Source of the DNA: an uncultured Clostridia bacterium
GTDB taxonomy: Bacteria; Bacillota; Clostridia; Oscillospirales; Oscillospiraceae
Reading direction: 5' to 3'
DNA length: 7,715 nucleotides
NCBI GenBank assembly: GCA_945910975.1
Contig: CAMDZY010000081.1
Location: 1-7,715 of the forward strand
The notes beneath the pieces were generated by a model that made no database searches, was not told the DNA's origin, and worked only from the letters and a program-made list of their open reading frames with translations. Below are positions 5,739-7,715 of the stretch, piece by piece; position 1 is the stretch's first letter; every line of letters begins with the position of its first letter. The position numbers and the translations under genes are program-made.

Positions 5739-6716
5739 ATGCAATGGCTTGAATTGACGATTAAAACAACTTCATCCGGCATCGATTTGGTCGCGGCGCA
5801 GTTGACGGCCTTGGGCTTTGACAGCTTTATGATCGATGACCAGCAGGATTTTCAAGAATTTTTAGCGGAGAACACCGCGTATTGGGATTATGTGGATGAT
5901 GCCTTGGCGCAGAAAATGAGCGGACTGTCCCAGATTACCTTGTATTTGGAGGACAACGCCGCTGCAGCCGAGCAAATCAGCGTGCTGCGCGAACAGCTGG
6001 CAGCGCTCCAAGCGCGCTGTCCAAGGGTGGATTTTGGGGAGCTGTCGGTTTCCTTGTCAAATTTGCCCGATGAGGACTGGGAAAATTCATGGCGAAAAAA
6101 TTATCAGCCTCTGCCCATCGGACAGCGGCTGTTGGTGGTGCCATACTGGCTGACACCGGACAACCCGGAGCAGCGCATCCCTGTTTTGCTCGATCCCGGC
6201 ATGATTTTCGGCACCGGCGCGCACGCGTCTACGCAGATGTGCATGGTGGCGTTGGAGCATCTGATTCACGGCGGAGAACGCGTGATCGATTTGGGCAGCG
6301 GCAGCGGGATTTTGTCCATCACCGCTTTACTTTTGGGTGCAGCGACCGCCACCGGCGTGGACATTGACCCCAAGGCGGAGGATATCGCGCGGGAGAATGC
6401 AGCCATCAATCACCTTGGCGGCGACCGCTTTACCGCCGGCACCTGCAACGTACTGACCGACGCCGGCGCCATGCAACGCTTGGCCCAGGGCGGCTATGAT
6501 GTCGTCTGCGCCAATATTGTTGCCGACGTGATCATTCCGTTGGCTGCAATCGTGCCGCAGTTTCTGCGCAAGGGCGGGAGCTTTATTTGCTCCGGGATTC
6601 TTGCCACACGCGCCGAGGAGGTAAAAGCGGCGCTGTATGCCGCAGGTCTTACCATAACAGGCAGTGACCAAATGGACGGCTGGTGTATGTTCCGGCTGCA
6701 AAAATCGGAGGGATGA
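5739..6716 (+). CDS. prmA: Ribosomal protein L11 methyltransferase PrmA
   Basis: An S-adenosylmethionine-dependent methyltransferase that methylates lysines (and, in E. coli, the N-terminus) of ribosomal protein L11; it is cytosolic. At 325 residues it is slightly longer than the E. coli enzyme (293). The N-terminal substrate-recognition domain takes up residues 1 to about 105, then the linker motif DWENSWRKNYQPLPIG (113-128). The PrmA hallmark DPGMIFGTGAHASTQMC (152-168) precedes SAM motif I, VIDLGSGSGILSI (182-194), and the motif II acidic loop GVDIDPKAEDIARENA (206-221). ANIVADVI (258-265) occupies the catalytic N-x-x-A-D-x-I position of the family. The ATG at 5739-5741 has GGAGGT at 5727-5732, 6 bases away; another ATG at 5734 is out of frame. 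It is the first gene of the rightward unit, and its TGA is 3 bases before the next start. In many Firmicutes prmA sits by dnaJ and rsmE; neither is next to it here. Confidence 0.96.
   Translation: MQWLELTIKTTSSGIDLVAAQLTALGFDSFMIDDQQDFQEFLAENTAYWDYVDDALAQKMSGLSQITLYLEDNAAAAEQISVLREQLAALQARCPRVDFGELSVSLSNLPDEDWENSWRKNYQPLPIGQRLLVVPYWLTPDNPEQRIPVLLDPGMIFGTGAHASTQMCMVALEHLIHGGERVIDLGSGSGILSITALLLGAATATGVDIDPKAEDIARENAAINHLGGDRFTAGTCNVLTDAGAMQRLAQGGYDVVCANIVADVIIPLAAIVPQFLRKGGSFICSGILATRAEEVKAALYAAGLTITGSDQMDGWCMFRLQKSEG
6707..6712 (+). promoter_or_regulatory. Ribosome binding site that fixes the TTG start at 6720
   Basis: GGAGGG lies at the very end of prmA, 7 bases before TTG at 6720-6722. An ATG at 6713-6715 overlaps the prmA stop but directly abuts the site, with no spacing, and opens an unrelated frame that ends at 6958. 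The TTG frame gives a clean basic N-terminus, a membrane span and a recognisable domain, so the TTG is the real start. Confidence 0.8.
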
Positions 6717-6719
6717 GCT

Positions 6720-7715
6720 TTGCGACGTATTACCTATCGGCAAAAGCTGTATTTGAAGAAGACACTGAAGATCCTTGGGATTTTGTTGGCTGTTGTGGTC
6801 ATTGGCGTTGTTGTGTTTTTGCAGTGTGTGGAACGGTATGTTGTCTACACCGCAGACGGCGCGGTGATCGATTACAGCCGCTCGGCGCAGGATTTGCAGG
6901 TTGTTCCGCAGACGCCAACTGCGGCCACCACACCACCGCAGGTGGAGATTTCCTATGAAGCGGCCCGCCCCGCTGATGTCGATACGCTTGTAAAGGGCGT
7001 TTGGGTCAGCAGCAACCGGCTGGACGATGTGGAAGCACTGTCCGCGCAGCTGCTGAGCTTAGACAGTGAGCAGAGCATCCTGCTGGAGCTAAAAGATACC
7101 TCCGGAAATTTTTATTATGACACGGCGATCGAGGACGCGCCGAAAGCGGATATCGATACGGAAGCTGTTTCGCAGATGATCGCGCAGCTGCGCAGCAACG
7201 GCTATAACCTGATCGCATTGGTGCCCGCATTTTGCGATTACAGCTTTGCGCTGTCCAACCAGCTGTGCGCCTTGTCTACCGAGGACGGCGTGCTGTGGGC
7301 GGATGCGGACAATTGCTATTGGCTTGACCCGGCCGATGAAACGGTCACGGACTATCTGCGGCAGATTGCCAACGAGCTTTCCGGCATGGGCTTTACGGAG
7401 GTCGTGTTTGAAGATTTTGAATTTCCGTCCAGTTCAGAAATCGATTACGATGCCGACCAATCGCCCGCGCAGGTGATTACACAGGCGGCCGGCACACTGA
7501 CCGGCCACTTCGCCGGCAGCAAGCTGACGGTTTCGTTTGCCACTGCCGACACCGATTTCCCCACGGAAGATTTGGGCGGCCGGTTGTATATCGAAAACGT
7601 TGACACAGCGCAGCTGGAGCAATACATTGTGGGCTATTCCAACTTGGATGCACAAACCCAGCTGGTTTTCCTTACCAACTCCAAAGACCCCCGCTTTGAC
7701 AATTACAGCACCCTT
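6720..7715 (+). CDS. Membrane-anchored DUF4015-type putative glycoside hydrolase, 3'-truncated
   Basis: The frame opens at TTG 6720 and is still open at the right edge after 332 codons. A basic N-terminus (RRITYRQKLYLKKTLK) leads into one hydrophobic span at about 18-35, so the rest is probably outside the cell. Residues 60-80 are a Pro/Thr-rich linker. VKGVWVSSNRLDDVEAL (91-107) begins what looks like the TIM-barrel domain of DUF4015 (Pfam PF13200, putative glycosyl hydrolase), followed by LLELKDTSGNFYYD (121-134), NLIALVPAF (163-171), GVLWADADNCYWLDPADETVTDYL (190-213) and FTEVVFEDFEFPS (225-237). Family members usually have V/IDVKDD, W-x-N/D-P and FDYxRFP in the same order. Here the last motif reads F-E-D-F-E-F-P, so the predicted catalytic residues have changed and activity is uncertain. 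It lies 3 bases after prmA and is likely co-transcribed. The substrate is unknown; a cell-wall or polysaccharide role is inference. The C-terminus is missing. Confidence 0.8.
   Translation, partial: MRRITYRQKLYLKKTLKILGILLAVVVIGVVVFLQCVERYVVYTADGAVIDYSRSAQDLQVVPQTPTAATTPPQVEISYEAARPADVDTLVKGVWVSSNRLDDVEALSAQLLSLDSEQSILLELKDTSGNFYYDTAIEDAPKADIDTEAVSQMIAQLRSNGYNLIALVPAFCDYSFALSNQLCALSTEDGVLWADADNCYWLDPADETVTDYLRQIANELSGMGFTEVVFEDFEFPSSSEIDYDADQSPAQVITQAAGTLTGHFAGSKLTVSFATADTDFPTEDLGGRLYIENVDTAQLEQYIVGYSNLDAQTQLVFLTNSKDPRFDNYSTL

Noticed and set aside
6816..6830. Possible lipobox cysteine (Cys36) at the end of the membrane span of the DUF4015 protein, tempting because lgt is nearby
   Set aside because: The residues before the Cys are Phe-Leu-Gln. 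A lipobox needs a small residue (Gly, Ala or Ser) just before the Cys, so a plain membrane anchor is more likely.
6713..6958. ATG-started frame overlapping the prmA stop
   Set aside because: GGAGGG directly abuts this ATG, the product is a Cys/Gly-rich jumble without motifs, and it ends inside the membrane-anchored DUF4015 gene, whose frame is open to the window edge.

Overview
The window reads as ordinary core chromosome of a moderately GC-rich low-GC-Gram-positive relative, most likely an anaerobic Clostridia of the Oscillospirales (Ruminococcaceae/Butyricicoccaceae-like). The case rests on the gene set (TypA, a YmfF/YmfH-type M16 pair, Lgt, PrmA, a membrane-anchored DUF4015 protein), strong AGGAGG ribosome binding sites and sigma-A-like promoters. 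The genus cannot be called from what is visible. No mobile element, CRISPR array, tRNA or rRNA was seen.

Layout. (1) Positions 1-1643, plus strand: the 3' nine-tenths of typA (BipA GTPase), which enters from the left edge without its P-loop. (2) 1649-1678: a strong hairpin with T-runs on both strands, the shared terminator of typA and the convergent genes. (3) 1690-5613, minus strand: four genes transcribed right to left, in the order ymfF-like (inactive M16), ymfH-like (active M16), lgt, and a small acidic coiled-coil protein. The first three overlap by 4 and 7 bases and so look translationally coupled. The fourth has its own extended -10 promoter but probably also receives read-through from lgt. 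(4) 5614-5738: a divergent control region holding a promoter for each direction and a near-perfect 9+9 inverted repeat beside the leftward -10 box. (5) 5739-7715, plus strand: prmA (ribosomal protein L11 methyltransferase), then, 3 bases later, a TTG-started membrane-anchored DUF4015-type protein that runs off the right edge.

How the genes relate. TypA and PrmA are both ribosome-associated factors. YmfF/YmfH homologues in Bacillus subtilis are linked to 5-aminopentanol modification of EF-P, also a translation factor, and are distant relatives of the AlbE/AlbF peptide-processing proteases. Lgt starts lipoprotein maturation at the membrane. Its tight coupling to the M16 pair is the most suggestive contextual link here, although no shared substrate is visible. 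I found no convincing new defence or biosynthetic system. The items most worth a second look are the intergenic inverted repeat, the M16-Lgt coupling, the diverged motif in the DUF4015 protein and the small acidic protein.
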